Assembly: GCF_000185845.1 (NCBI RefSeq)
Contig: NZ_GL629647.1
Coordinates: 2,476,189 to 2,540,188 of the forward strand
Reading direction: 5' to 3'
Length of the DNA stretch: 64,000 nt
Source: Segatella salivae DSM 15606
GTDB taxonomy: Bacteria; Bacteroidota; Bacteroidia; Bacteroidales; Bacteroidaceae
Shown here one piece after another: positions 8,804 through 17,528 of this stretch. Each line of letters opens with the position of its first letter. The stretch's first letter is position 1. Below the pieces are notes generated by a model, which had not been told where the DNA came from, searched no databases, and worked only from the letters and a program-made list of their open reading frames with translations. The translations under genes and the position numbers were made by a program.

Positions 8804-9985
8804 TTAGTGTTGGGTGTGTAAAGTGATGACGGCAATCTCGGGTTTAACGCCAATGCGTATCGGTGCAAGGCCTCCAATGCCACATGTAACATATAGGAAT
8901 CGGCCGGCCTTTTCAGCCAGTCCGTAGTCGTCTGGATAGGCAAACATCGTGGGACGGAGCCCAAAAATCGAGATTTGTCCGCCGTGCGTGTGACCACAAA
9001 GCGTGAGTTGTGCATGACTCTTCGGTAGGATTCGGCTCTCCCATGTCTTTGGATCGTGTTGTAATAAGATGATAAAGGCGTTACGATTAACTCCTTTTAG
9101 GGTCTTCTCTATATTCGAATTGTCGGGGAAATACTTGCCATCTCCACAGTTTTCTTCGCCTGCTATGACGAGTGAATCGCGTCGATCCTTGCTGTAATAT
9201 ATTGTGTGTTCATTGAGTAAAAGGTGCCATCCCATGTCGCGTTCTACTTGTTTTATGCCCGCCTCGCAAGCCTTTTTAGCAACACTATCGCCATAAAAGT
9301 ATTTGCTATAATCATGGTTTCCGAGAACACTATACATCGGAATCCCATGGTGAGCAAGCTTGGATAGCAGGGCTTTTTGAGGCAAAAGTTCACTTGGTTG
9401 CGTGTTTTGCAGGTCACCAACAAAGCATATAATATCGGGTCGTAAGGCTAAGATGGTGTCGACATCTCGCTTGAGATAGCGTTCCATTCCATGGTTAAAG
9501 CTCCCTATATGCGCATCACTGAAGAGCACAATGCGTGTGCCTTCAAACGCCTTTGGTAGGTCTTTGAAGGATAATTCGATGTGTGTGACGCGCAATTCTC
9601 TTGTTCCGAAGATGATGCCATAAAGCATTGTGAGCATACAAATGATGCCCAGCAGAAAGCCTATGAAATCAAAATAGTGTTGTTTTATGTGCCAAAAGCG
9701 CCGACAAAACAGGCCGAACGAAGAGATGAGGGCATATATAGTTTTCGGTATAACCAATACAGAAAGCAAGATAAGATAGGTCTTTATCCAGTTAATATTG
9801 TCGGGAATGAATTTACCACAAAAGGTTAACGCCAGCGTGAAAGCTATCATTACAGCGGCTGGAAGCCACCAGATGATGTGTTTGAAACGTGTGATTTGTG
9901 GACGATGACGTAGGTAATGACAATCTATATAGAGGTCACTTAGGATAATCATCGGTAGGAGAAGGAAAATGATTCTTGCAATCAT
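8804..9985 (-). CDS. Membrane-anchored metallophosphoesterase (YaeI-like)
   Basis: A 393-aa protein with about four N-terminal membrane segments (residues about 1-135) and then a calcineurin-like phosphoesterase domain. Metal-binding motifs are in the usual order: SDAHIGSFNHG, CFVGDLQN, LGNHDYSKYFYG and CGHTHGGQ. Some relatives act on envelope lipids such as UDP-diacylglucosamine, but no specific substrate can be named. It sits between the MetH reactivation protein (18 nt) and plsC (14 nt) in one operon; proximity to plsC hints at a phospholipid or lipid A link, which is inference. Confidence 0.88.
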   Translation of the reverse strand: MIARIIFLLLPMIILSDLYIDCHYLRHRPQITRFKHIIWWLPAAVMIAFTLALTFCGKFIPDNINWIKTYLILLSVLVIPKTIYALISSFGLFCRRFWHIKQHYFDFIGFLLGIICMLTMLYGIIFGTRELRVTHIELSFKDLPKAFEGTRIVLFSDAHIGSFNHGMERYLKRDVDTILALRPDIICFVGDLQNTQPSELLPQKALLSKLAHHGIPMYSVLGNHDYSKYFYGDSVAKKACEAGIKQVERDMGWHLLLNEHTIYYSKDRRDSLVIAGEENCGDGKYFPDNSNIEKTLKGVNRNAFIILLQHDPKTWESRILPKSHAQLTLCGHTHGGQISIFGLRPTMFAYPDDYGLAEKAGRFLYVTCGIGGLAPIRIGVKPEIAVITLHTQH

Positions 9986-10003
9986 GTCGGTTGAAACGTT
10001 TGT

Positions 10004-10804
10004 TTATACAGTCTTAAGAAACTTGCGAATGAGCTCAACGGGTAAGCCGCGCCGTCGTGCATAGTCATGAAGTTGGTCGTCGCCAATACGTCCTAACTCA
10101 AAATATTGACTCTTTGGATGAGCGAACATGAGTCCACTCACGCTGGCATGTGGCGTCATCATACCACTTTGAGTGAGTCGAATCCCGATGCCTTTCATAT
10201 TGATAAGGTCTGCCAATATGAAGTTAATGCTCGTGTCAGGCAATGAGGGATAGCCCACGGCGGGACGTATTCCTTGATACTCTTCCATGTGAGTTTGTTC
10301 TATCGTTAGTTGCTCATTAGGTGCATAACCCCAGTGCTTTCGTCTCACCTCTTCATGCATTTTCTCAGCTGTTCCCTCGGCTAATCGGTCGGCAAGTACT
10401 TGTGACATCATACGCAAATAGTCGTCATTTAAGTAAGCCTTTTGTAGCTCGTTGTCTACTGAAGTGGCAAAAACTCCGGCCTCATCCTTTATGCCACTTG
10501 AGATGGGACGCACGAAATCAGCCAGACAGAGATTAGGATATCCTGGTTGCTTTGGCTTTTGCTGACGCAACATTGGTATGCGTTTACCTCCAATAATGAG
10601 GTCATCTCCATCGCTGTTGGCTTCGAAGATATCAAAGACCGCATGCGTTTGATAACGTCCTTGCCAACTCTTGAGCATTGCTTCTGCGTCGGTTCGAAGT
10701 TGAGTTTTGGCTTCTTCTGGTTTACCATTCATGCTCCATGCATGGAAGAAATAAAGCCAATTGATATACGGAATAATATCCGAGATGTCGTAATGCAGTA
10801 TCAT
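10004..10804 (-). CDS. Stand-alone MetH (B12-dependent methionine synthase) activation domain protein
   Basis: The whole 266-aa protein corresponds to the C-terminal reactivation domain of MetH (PF02965). In MetH this domain binds S-adenosylmethionine and supports reductive remethylation of oxidised cobalamin. Landmarks are YINWLYFFHAW, the ADRLAEGTAEKMHEEVR helix, HWGYAPNEQL, the SAM-binding YQGIRPAVGYPSLPD, and PHASVSGLMFAHPKSQYF. There are no catalytic, folate or cobalamin modules, so it must work in trans with a MetH lacking this domain, encoded elsewhere; that partner is inferred. It sits 9 nt after pyrC in the operon. Confidence 0.9.
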   Translation of the reverse strand: MILHYDISDIIPYINWLYFFHAWSMNGKPEEAKTQLRTDAEAMLKSWQGRYQTHAVFDIFEANSDGDDLIIGGKRIPMLRQQKPKQPGYPNLCLADFVRPISSGIKDEAGVFATSVDNELQKAYLNDDYLRMMSQVLADRLAEGTAEKMHEEVRRKHWGYAPNEQLTIEQTHMEEYQGIRPAVGYPSLPDTSINFILADLINMKGIGIRLTQSGMMTPHASVSGLMFAHPKSQYFELGRIGDDQLHDYARRRGLPVELIRKFLKTV

Positions 10805-10813
10805 TTGTCTTTG

Positions 10814-12145
10814 TTATCCATGGAAAGTGAGGGCTTCTCCGCGATAGTTCGCATCGAAATGACCATCATAGTAGAGGATATGTCCATTGCAGATGGTAGC
10901 TAAGATGCGGTTGTTGAAGACATGATTTTCCAAGGGACTCCATTTACATTTGCTTTGAATGAGGTCGTTGGTAACCTTCCATGGGCTTGCTGTTTTAACG
11001 ATAGTGAGATCTGCTTTGTAGCCTTTTCGAATGAAACCACGTTCATTGATGCGGAAAAGCCGTGCGGGATTGTGGCACATTAACTCGGCAATTCGTTCGT
11101 AGGAAAGAATGCCTTTGTCGGCAAGTTCAAGCATCGTTGCAAGAGAAAACTGTATCATTGGCATGCCCGAAGCAGCCTTTGCACAACCACCTTGCTTATC
11201 TTTTAGCTCATGAGGTGCATGATCTGTACCAACGGTTGTTATCCGATTATCATTCAGTGCTTGTCGAAGTGCGTCGCGATCGGCTGCGGTTTTGACAGCG
11301 GGATTACATTTGATTAGTGAACCAAGTGTGGCATAATCTTCGTTTGAAAAAAGGAGATGAGCAATTACAGCCTCTGCCGTGATGTGGTCATCAATGCCAA
11401 AGAATGCCAATTCTCGTGCCGTTGTGAGGTGTGCAACGTGAAGTCTTGTATGATGTTTCTTTGCTAATGCCACCGCGAGTGATGTGCTTCGGTAGCATGC
11501 TTCCTCACTTCTGATGAGAGGATGTAATTCAATGTTGGGGTCATCTTGTTGGGCTTTGGCTCGTGCCATATTAGCCGTGATGAGTTCGGTGTCTTCACAA
11601 TGCGTCACAAGTTGCCAGTCTTGATTCGCGCACACCTTATATATATAGTCGAGGTGCTCATGGTTTTCGACGAGCATATTCCCCGTACTGGCTCCCATAA
11701 ACAATTTGATTCCTGGCACAAGTGAATGATCAAGGGTTGCAAATGAATCTGCATTATTGTTTGTTGCGCCATAGAAAAAGCTGTAGTTGACATGACTTTT
11801 ATGGGCTGCGAGCGTCATCTTTTCTTGCCATGCTTCAGGCGTTGTTGTCTGAGGGGATGTATTTGGCATCTCCATATATGAGGTTATGCCACCAAAAGCA
11901 GCTGCACGGCTTTCACTTTCTATGTCTGCTTTGCGCGTAAGACCAGGTTCCCTGAAATGTACATGAGTATCAATGATGCCGGGAAAAACGAAACATCCCG
12001 AGGCATCTATTATCTTGTCATAGATTCCTCGGGGTGTTTCTGATGGATCAAATAAGGCCGCAATGGAGTTGTCTTCAATGAGAATGTCACGCCGTAGCGA
12101 GCGGCCTTCGTTGACGATTGTACCACCTTGTATGATAATTTTCAT
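10814..12145 (-). CDS. pyrC: Dihydroorotase
   Basis: A 443-aa amidohydrolase that cyclises carbamoyl-aspartate to dihydroorotate in pyrimidine synthesis. It is a class I-type dihydroorotase. The metal-binding HxH is in FPGIIDTHVHFREPGLTRK. Further family signatures are LVTHCEDTELI, LHVAHLTTARE and the catalytic-aspartate segment TTVGTDHAPHELKDKQGG. The C-terminal GYKADLTIV strand returns to the composite beta domain. It lies 11 nt after a DUF4369 lipoprotein gene and 9 nt before the MetH activation gene. No key residue is missing. Confidence 0.95.
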   Translation of the reverse strand: MKIIIQGGTIVNEGRSLRRDILIEDNSIAALFDPSETPRGIYDKIIDASGCFVFPGIIDTHVHFREPGLTRKADIESESRAAAFGGITSYMEMPNTSPQTTTPEAWQEKMTLAAHKSHVNYSFFYGATNNNADSFATLDHSLVPGIKLFMGASTGNMLVENHEHLDYIYKVCANQDWQLVTHCEDTELITANMARAKAQQDDPNIELHPLIRSEEACYRSTSLAVALAKKHHTRLHVAHLTTARELAFFGIDDHITAEAVIAHLLFSNEDYATLGSLIKCNPAVKTAADRDALRQALNDNRITTVGTDHAPHELKDKQGGCAKAASGMPMIQFSLATMLELADKGILSYERIAELMCHNPARLFRINERGFIRKGYKADLTIVKTASPWKVTNDLIQSKCKWSPLENHVFNNRILATICNGHILYYDGHFDANYRGEALTFHG

Positions 12146-12156
12146 ACGCTTATCGT

Positions 12157-12957
12157 TTATTTTAATGATGGTTTTGCCATCTGGGCAGGCGTAGGAGCTG
12201 ATTGAGTGGGTTGATTCTCATTCTGAGGAGCCTCATTTTCGCTCGTCTCCGCTTGTACATCACGCATTCCATTCATGATTTGTTGGTTCTCTTGTGCCTT
12301 TTGATAGTAGTCTTTTACATAGGCATCGTTCTTGAATTTGTCTGTAGCCTTGCTCATGATATCCTCAATCCATGGCGTCAATTCAGGGTATTGATAACCT
12401 ATAGTGACCATAAAGAAGATGCCAGGACCAAGCACATTGTCGAAGTTTTCGGTAACAAACGTGGTGACAAGTTCGTCTTCTTTCTGTGAGATTCGAGCCG
12501 CTTCTTTATTGAGTTTGGCATTAATCACGTCCATGTTTCGCCCATTCATGATGGCTTGATCATGTTGATGTACGAGTTCAGACTCTTGATTTTTCAACTG
12601 ATTATACTTGTTGAAGAACTTAAAAAGCTTATCGTTTAGCGGCGTACCACTAACAATTTGTTGCGTGTTATCTATCTTAATAGTAATGTCTCCTCCCTCA
12701 ACTACCAACGGAAGTACACTCTCTTCGTCCATAAATATGTTACCCATTCTGACGGAATCTACCGTGCCAGAGAAGTGGAATTGACCATGAACGACGTCGC
12801 AAGAGTCAAGTGTTTTGAACTCGTTATTCTTGAGAACTTTGAGATAAAGCATTCGTCCGTCAAGATTAGATACGTTAGATGTACCCACGATGTTATACGA
12901 GTTAGCACATGATGTCAGTGTCAAGAGAGCTACGATGACGTAATAGACCTTATTCAT
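12157..12957 (-). CDS. DUF4369-type lipoprotein
   Basis: A 266-aa protein starting at MNKVYYVIVALLTLTSCANSY, with lipobox LTSC. The next ~110 residues (NLDGRMLYLKVLKNNEFKTL ... VVEGGDITIKID) match the beta-rich DUF4369 domain found at the start of Bacteroidales thiol-disulfide exchange lipoproteins. A helical, charged stretch follows. No thioredoxin CxxC is present, so the redox domain is absent. The C-terminus is low-complexity (Glu, Gln, Asn, Pro). A longer in-frame start is rejected because a -7 element lies between it and this ATG. It is first in the operon with pyrC. Confidence 0.8.
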   Translation of the reverse strand: MNKVYYVIVALLTLTSCANSYNIVGTSNVSNLDGRMLYLKVLKNNEFKTLDSCDVVHGQFHFSGTVDSVRMGNIFMDEESVLPLVVEGGDITIKIDNTQQIVSGTPLNDKLFKFFNKYNQLKNQESELVHQHDQAIMNGRNMDVINAKLNKEAARISQKEDELVTTFVTENFDNVLGPGIFFMVTIGYQYPELTPWIEDIMSKATDKFKNDAYVKDYYQKAQENQQIMNGMRDVQAETSENEAPQNENQPTQSAPTPAQMAKPSLK

Positions 12958-12981
12958 AAATTGTTTTTCTTGTTCTGATAA

Positions 12982-12989
12982 CAAAGATA
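12982..12989 (-). promoter_or_regulatory. -7 promoter element for the DUF4369-pyrC operon
   Basis: The minus strand reads TATCTTTG, a full match to TAnnTTTG, 25 nt before the ATG at 12957. Confidence 0.6.
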
Positions 12990-13093
12990 ATAGGAAGTGA
13001 TGAGGTGTGAAAGAAAATTCAATCAATTTAATTTATCAAGCACATCTTTTAGGTTTTTTTCGTACTCACGATTCATTTTATCTTGTAAATAAA

Positions 13094-13507
13094 TTACTTT
13101 TCTTGTTCCTTTTTTAGCTCATGGTCGATTCGATGCATAGCATAGACTTCAACAATTGCTGCAATTAATAACAAGATAACCCATTTATTATAAAGGTAAG
13201 TGAGGTAATCAATCTGATTATCAAATAGGGAACGGAAGAAGCCATAAGCGTTATCAACCATTAGAAGGCCTGCAAAAACAAAGAGTAAATCAGCCAAATT
13301 AAGGATGTTTTTCAATCGTTTTATCGTGGGATTCAGTCCTTCATAGGTCTGCATCATTTGCATTGTAGCAAACAAAATGCTACCAACAAGTGCAATCCAA
13401 CAAACGATTTGTGTAGCAAACATAAACACATAGCAACCCACTCCGACTACCATGAGGAGGCCACCAACCATGAAAAGAATACTTTGTAGACTATTCAGAT
13501 GCTTCAT
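13094..13507 (-). CDS. Small four-helix membrane protein, unknown
   Basis: A 137-aa protein dominated by four hydrophobic segments (about residues 8-30, 33-48, 66-84 and 108-124) and a charged C-terminus ending HELKKEQEK. I do not recognise a family with a known function. Its start overlaps the end of the FtsB/DivIC-like gene by 17 nt, which suggests translational coupling and perhaps a role at the inner membrane during division or envelope synthesis; that is context only. Confidence 0.72.
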   Translation of the reverse strand: MKHLNSLQSILFMVGGLLMVVGVGCYVFMFATQIVCWIALVGSILFATMQMMQTYEGLNPTIKRLKNILNLADLLFVFAGLLMVDNAYGFFRSLFDNQIDYLTYLYNKWVILLLIAAIVEVYAMHRIDHELKKEQEK

Positions 13508-13829
13508 TATTTGTTTCTATAGGTTTCTCATCGTCGCTTAATACGTAGATATCTTCATCATCTGCCTTCATGAAGTAACGCTCGCGAGCAATCTTTTCGA
13601 TTGCTTTTGGGTGGCGTTTCAATTCATTTAACTGTCTTGAATCAGCCTCGTATTGCTCCGTATACTTGTTGATTTCGCTTTTAAGGTCGCCTATTTGGAG
13701 TTCTAATTGGAATCGTTTGAGGAAACTGTTCTCGTCAATGAAGCCAACAATCAGCACGCCAATAATAGTCACTATAAGGTATTTATAGTGAGAAATGAAA
13801 CTCAAAACTGCATTTAAACGACCAGCCAT
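13491..13829 (-). CDS. FtsB/DivIC-family septum formation initiator
   Basis: A 112-aa bitopic membrane protein. A short cytoplasmic N-terminus is followed by one transmembrane helix (about residues 17-33, YLIVTIIGVLIVGFI), then a coiled coil (about 38-72), then the family-typical ending KHPKAIEKIARERYFMKADDEDIYVL-like, split here as KAIEKIARERYFMK and DEDIYVL. FtsB/DivIC proteins link early and late division proteins in the FtsQLB complex. It overlaps the following four-helix gene and is divergent from dnaX, sharing a ~40-bp promoter region. Confidence 0.88.
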   Translation of the reverse strand: MAGRLNAVLSFISHYKYLIVTIIGVLIVGFIDENSFLKRFQLELQIGDLKSEINKYTEQYEADSRQLNELKRHPKAIEKIARERYFMKADDEDIYVLSDDEKPIETNNEASE

Positions 13830-13843
13830 AATTGATTAATTTG

Positions 13844-13875
13844 TTTGCAAAGATAATAATTTTTGCTATCTTTGC
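13844..13875 (+). promoter_or_regulatory. dnaX promoter (-33 and -7)
   Basis: TTTG at 13844-13847 and TATCTTTGC at 13867-13875 are separated by 19 nt, the usual Bacteroidetes spacing. The dnaX ATG is at 13894. The element interleaves with the divergent minus-strand promoter. Confidence 0.68.
13847..13855 (-). promoter_or_regulatory. -7 promoter element for the FtsB/DivIC gene
   Basis: The minus strand reads TATCTTTGC, 18 nt before the ATG at 13829. It lies between the -33 box and -7 element of the divergent dnaX promoter and shares its first base with that -33 box, so the two promoters interleave. Confidence 0.6.
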
Positions 13876-13893
13876 ATCATCAATTCTAAAAAA

Positions 13894-15693
13894 ATGGATG
13901 AATATATTGTATCTGCCAGGAAATATCGTCCAATGACATTCGATTCTGTTGTGGGGCAACATGCGCTCACAACTACATTGAAGAATGCTGTCAAGAGCGG
14001 CAAGCTGGCTCATGCTTACTTGTTTTGCGGTCCGCGAGGTGTAGGGAAAACCACGTGCGCTCGTATCTTTGCGAAGGCTATTAACTGTGAAAATCCAAGC
14101 CAAGATGGTGAAGCTTGCAACGTATGTGAAAGCTGTAAAGCGTTCAACGAGCAACGTTCCTATAACATATTTGAACTCGATGCAGCCAGCAATAACTCTG
14201 TAGAGAACATCAAAGCCCTTATGGAACAGACGCGGATTCCACCTCAAATAGGACGCTATAAGGTGTTTATCATCGACGAGGTGCACATGCTTTCTACGGC
14301 TGCTTTTAATGCTTTCTTGAAGACATTAGAGGAACCTCCTGCTCATGTTATCTTTATTTTAGCAACCACAGAGAAGCATAAGATTTTACCAACGATATTG
14401 TCTCGTTGTCAAATCTACGACTTTGAACGCATGACAGTGGGTAATACTATTGAGCATCTGAAGTCAGTTGCTGCGAAAGAAGGAATCACTTATGATGACG
14501 AAGCGCTTGCTGTTATCGCCGAAAAAGCCGATGGTGGTATGCGCGATGCACTCTCTATATTCGATCAAGCGGCCAGCTTTTGCCAGGGAAACATTACGTA
14601 TCAGAAGGTCATTGAAGACCTAAACGTATTGGATTCAGACTATTATTTCAAGATCGTTGATTTCGCTTTGAGTAACAAAGTGAGTGAAATCATGGTGTTG
14701 GTAAACAATATATTGAGTAAAGGTTTCGATGGAGGCAACCTTATTTCTGGGCTTGCTTGTCATGTGAGAAATGTGCTTATGGCTCGTGATGAAACGACAC
14801 TTCCTTTGTTGGAAACAAGCGAACAACAACGTAAAAAATATCATGAGCAGGCCAAAAAGTGCCCAGTTCAATATCTATATCAAGCGTTAAAGCTGCTCAA
14901 TCAGTGTGATATCAATTACAAACAAAGTAGCAACAAACGCCTGCTTGTAGAGATTACGCTCATTCAAGTGGCTCAAATCACGCAACCAGATGACGACACT
15001 CCAGGTGCGGGGCGCAGCCCTAAACGATTAAAATCCCTGTTTAAGAATCTTATCAATGCACAGTCAAAACAAGCAACTATGCAGGTGGTTGCGACTGAGC
15101 ATCATGCGGTTTCTCGCAGAGAGAGAGCCGCACAACCCGTTGTTGAGCCTGTTGTAACGGCATCTTCAACGGCAACTCCCGTGACAAAAGTTAAGGAAAG
15201 CCCTTCTCCCAAGCCTCAAACAAATATAAATCTTGATGCCATCAGTCTTACTTTTGCAGGTATTAGAGCCCGTAAAGACAAGCGTGTTGAGGCGGAAGTA
15301 GAGCAGTTTCATGTTGACACTACACAGGAAGGACGTTTCACTCAAGACCAACTTGAGACCTCATGGTATGCAATGTTGGTGAGAATGCCACAGCAATATA
15401 ATGGTCTTTCCATGCGATTAAAGAACGTAACTCCACACATAACGGAGTTTCCGAAGATAGAAATTGTGGTGGATAATCAAATCCTTCTCACACAGGTTGA
15501 ACCTATAAAGTCTCGTATAAAGGCAACACTTGCGAAAGAACTCAATAATGGTCAGATTGAGATTCTATGGCGTGTGGCACAAGGAAGTGAGGTTAAACCT
15601 CTCATGACTAAACGCGAAACCTTTGAAGAAATGAAGAAAGACAATCCCGCATTGGCTAAGCTTTGTCAGATGTTAAACCTCGATATGTCTTAG
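13894..15693 (+). CDS. dnaX: DNA polymerase III subunit gamma/tau
   Basis: The 599-aa clamp-loader ATPase of the replicative polymerase. N-terminal AAA+ domain with Walker A GPRGVGKTT (about residue 50), a four-cysteine zinc module (CENPSQDGEACNVCESC), Walker B region FIIDEVHMLS, and the arginine-finger segment LPTILSRCQIYDF. Domain III follows to about residue 370. Then comes a variable linker rich in Val, Thr and Pro, and a C-terminal tau-like domain. No slippery A-run of the E. coli type was noticed, but this was not checked exhaustively. It converges on asnA with 13 nt between the stops. Confidence 0.96.
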   Translation: MDEYIVSARKYRPMTFDSVVGQHALTTTLKNAVKSGKLAHAYLFCGPRGVGKTTCARIFAKAINCENPSQDGEACNVCESCKAFNEQRSYNIFELDAASNNSVENIKALMEQTRIPPQIGRYKVFIIDEVHMLSTAAFNAFLKTLEEPPAHVIFILATTEKHKILPTILSRCQIYDFERMTVGNTIEHLKSVAAKEGITYDDEALAVIAEKADGGMRDALSIFDQAASFCQGNITYQKVIEDLNVLDSDYYFKIVDFALSNKVSEIMVLVNNILSKGFDGGNLISGLACHVRNVLMARDETTLPLLETSEQQRKKYHEQAKKCPVQYLYQALKLLNQCDINYKQSSNKRLLVEITLIQVAQITQPDDDTPGAGRSPKRLKSLFKNLINAQSKQATMQVVATEHHAVSRRERAAQPVVEPVVTASSTATPVTKVKESPSPKPQTNINLDAISLTFAGIRARKDKRVEAEVEQFHVDTTQEGRFTQDQLETSWYAMLVRMPQQYNGLSMRLKNVTPHITEFPKIEIVVDNQILLTQVEPIKSRIKATLAKELNNGQIEILWRVAQGSEVKPLMTKRETFEEMKKDNPALAKLCQMLNLDMS

Positions 15694-15706
15694 TCTTCCA
15701 TTTATT

Positions 15707-16747
15707 TTATTCTATCAAGGGCATGCCCAAACGTTGGCATTCCTTGCGCATCTCTTCGGGCCAGATGCTGGCTTGTATCTCACCGATATGCGCTTTATGA
15801 AGTAATATCATGCAAAGACGACTCTGACCAATACCACCTCCGATGCTCAAAGGTAACTCATCACGCAGTAATTTCTTGTGGAAAAACAATTCCTTTCGCT
15901 CTTCCTTACCTTCTATTTTCAATTGTTTTATCAATGCTTCTGCATCGACTCTGATTCCCATCGAACTCAATTCTACGGCTCGTTCCAATACAGGATACCA
16001 AATGAGTATATCGCCGTTTAGTCCTGTTTTGCCGCTTTCGTTGGGAGTACTCCAGTCATCATAGTCGGGTGCACGGCCATCATGTTTCTCCCCATTACTT
16101 AGTGTTGCGCCTATACCTTCAATGAATACCGCACCATATTTCTTGCAAATAGCGTTCTCTCTTTGCTTAGAATTAAGTTCAGGATACATGTTAAGAAGGT
16201 CTTGACTGTGTATAAAGTGAATCTGGTTGGGTAGAAACGGGCTCAACTCCGCATAGCGTTCACAAGTCAGATACTCTGTTCTTAGCAGTGCAGCATAGAT
16301 GCGTTGCACTATATTTTCAAGGAAATTAGTGGTTCGTTGCTCTTTAGTGATGACGGATTCCCAGTCCCATTGGTCAACATAAAGAGAGTGAAGATTGTCT
16401 AATTCCTCGTCAGCTCGGATGGCATTCATATCGGTATAGATGCCAAATCCGGGTTGAACATCATACTCAGCCAAGGTTAATCGTTTCCACTTTGCAAGCG
16501 AATGAACCACCTCTGCACGTGCATCTCCGAGGTCTTTTATAGGGAAACTAACTGCTCTTTCGATGCCATTGAGGTCATCGTTAATACCTAATCCTTGCAT
16601 CACAAATAGTGGAGCTGTGACACGACTCAAGCGTAGTTCGGTTGCAAGATTCTGCTGGAAGAAGTCTTTTATCAGTTTAATCCCTTGCTCAGTTTGCTTT
16701 CTATTGAGCACAGGACGATAGTTCTCTGGGTGTAATAAGTTGCTCAT
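15707..16747 (-). CDS. asnA: Aspartate-ammonia ligase (asparagine synthetase A)
   Basis: A 346-aa enzyme that makes asparagine from aspartate, ammonia and ATP. It belongs to the class II aminoacyl-tRNA-synthetase-like AsnA family. Recognisable blocks are VTAPLFVMQGLGINDDLNG, KWKRLTLAEYDV, GIYTDMNAIRADE, VDQWDWE and the C-terminal SIGGGIGQSRLCMILLHKAHIGE. The length is close to E. coli AsnA (330 aa), with a slightly longer C-terminus. It is a single-gene unit with its own -7 element upstream. Confidence 0.95.
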   Translation of the reverse strand: MSNLLHPENYRPVLNRKQTEQGIKLIKDFFQQNLATELRLSRVTAPLFVMQGLGINDDLNGIERAVSFPIKDLGDARAEVVHSLAKWKRLTLAEYDVQPGFGIYTDMNAIRADEELDNLHSLYVDQWDWESVITKEQRTTNFLENIVQRIYAALLRTEYLTCERYAELSPFLPNQIHFIHSQDLLNMYPELNSKQRENAICKKYGAVFIEGIGATLSNGEKHDGRAPDYDDWSTPNESGKTGLNGDILIWYPVLERAVELSSMGIRVDAEALIKQLKIEGKEERKELFFHKKLLRDELPLSIGGGIGQSRLCMILLHKAHIGEIQASIWPEEMRKECQRLGMPLIE

Positions 16748-16781
16748 GGTTGTTTTGTTTCAAAGCGTTTATTATCAGATA

Positions 16782-16789
16782 CAAAGGTA
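16782..16789 (-). promoter_or_regulatory. -7 promoter element for asnA
   Basis: The minus strand reads TACCTTTG, 35 nt before the asnA ATG. A convincing -33 box is not seen. Confidence 0.5.
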
Positions 16790-16966
16790 ATCATTTGTGT
16801 TTAATATTGAAAGTTAAATAAGAAATAAATTGTTATATCGAAACAAATGGGTCGGTTTCTGCAGCATTATGATATGTTTTTTGTGCAAAATGAAGGTTAT
16901 CAAACGATAGATTGTAATGAAAGTATGAAAGTTGAAGGCCTTGTTGCATACTTGCTCGAATTTCAT

Positions 16967-16975
16967 TATCTTTGC
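16967..16975 (+). promoter_or_regulatory. -7 promoter element for the phosphatase gene
   Basis: TATCTTTGC, 27 nt before the ATG at 17002; a TTG at 16944-16946 lies 20 nt upstream. Confidence 0.6.
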
Positions 16976-17001
16976 ATAAGATAAAAATTAAATGATAAAA
17001 G

Positions 17002-17493
17002 ATGAATACAAAGACTGCATCTCGCACGAAAATATTATTTATTTGTTTAGGAAATATCTGCCGTTCTCCTGCAGCACATGCTGTGTTTCAGCAGAAAATC
17101 AATGATAAAGGCCTTGCAGATAGGTTTGAAGTAGACTCTGCTGGTATAGGCAATTGGCATGTAGGACAACTCCCCGACAGTCGAATGCGCCGACAAGGAG
17201 AGCGTCGTGGCTACATGATTAACCACAAAGCACGACAGTTTCAAACGTCAGATTTCAAGCTGTTTGATCGTATCGTTGTGATGGATAATGACAATTATCG
17301 CATCATTGTTTCAAAGGCGTCAAGCGATGAAGAGGCTCAAAAGGTGATTCGAATGGCCGACTTTTTTACCTCACATCCACGTGCAACGAGTGTCCCAGAT
17401 CCTTATTATGGTGGCCCCGAAGACTTCGATTTAGCCCTTGATTTAATAGAAGATGGTGTCGAAGGACTGCTGAAGGACATGATGAAAGCGTGA
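17002..17493 (+). CDS. Low-molecular-weight protein-tyrosine phosphatase
   Basis: A 163-aa enzyme with the LMW-PTP active-site loop CLGNICRSP (C-X5-R) near residue 15 and the general-acid loop DPYYGGPEDF near residue 133. Both catalytic elements are intact. Such phosphatases often dephosphorylate BY-kinases that control polysaccharide export, but this gene is not next to the export operon at 44-51 kb, and the Wzc there looks catalytically damaged, so another substrate is likely. It converges on the transposase gene with 35 nt between them. Confidence 0.92.
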   Translation: MNTKTASRTKILFICLGNICRSPAAHAVFQQKINDKGLADRFEVDSAGIGNWHVGQLPDSRMRRQGERRGYMINHKARQFQTSDFKLFDRIVVMDNDNYRIIVSKASSDEEAQKVIRMADFFTSHPRATSVPDPYYGGPEDFDLALDLIEDGVEGLLKDMMKA

Positions 17494-17528
17494 GAAGAAT
17501 CGTTTGATAATTGTGTTTTACAGCTATT

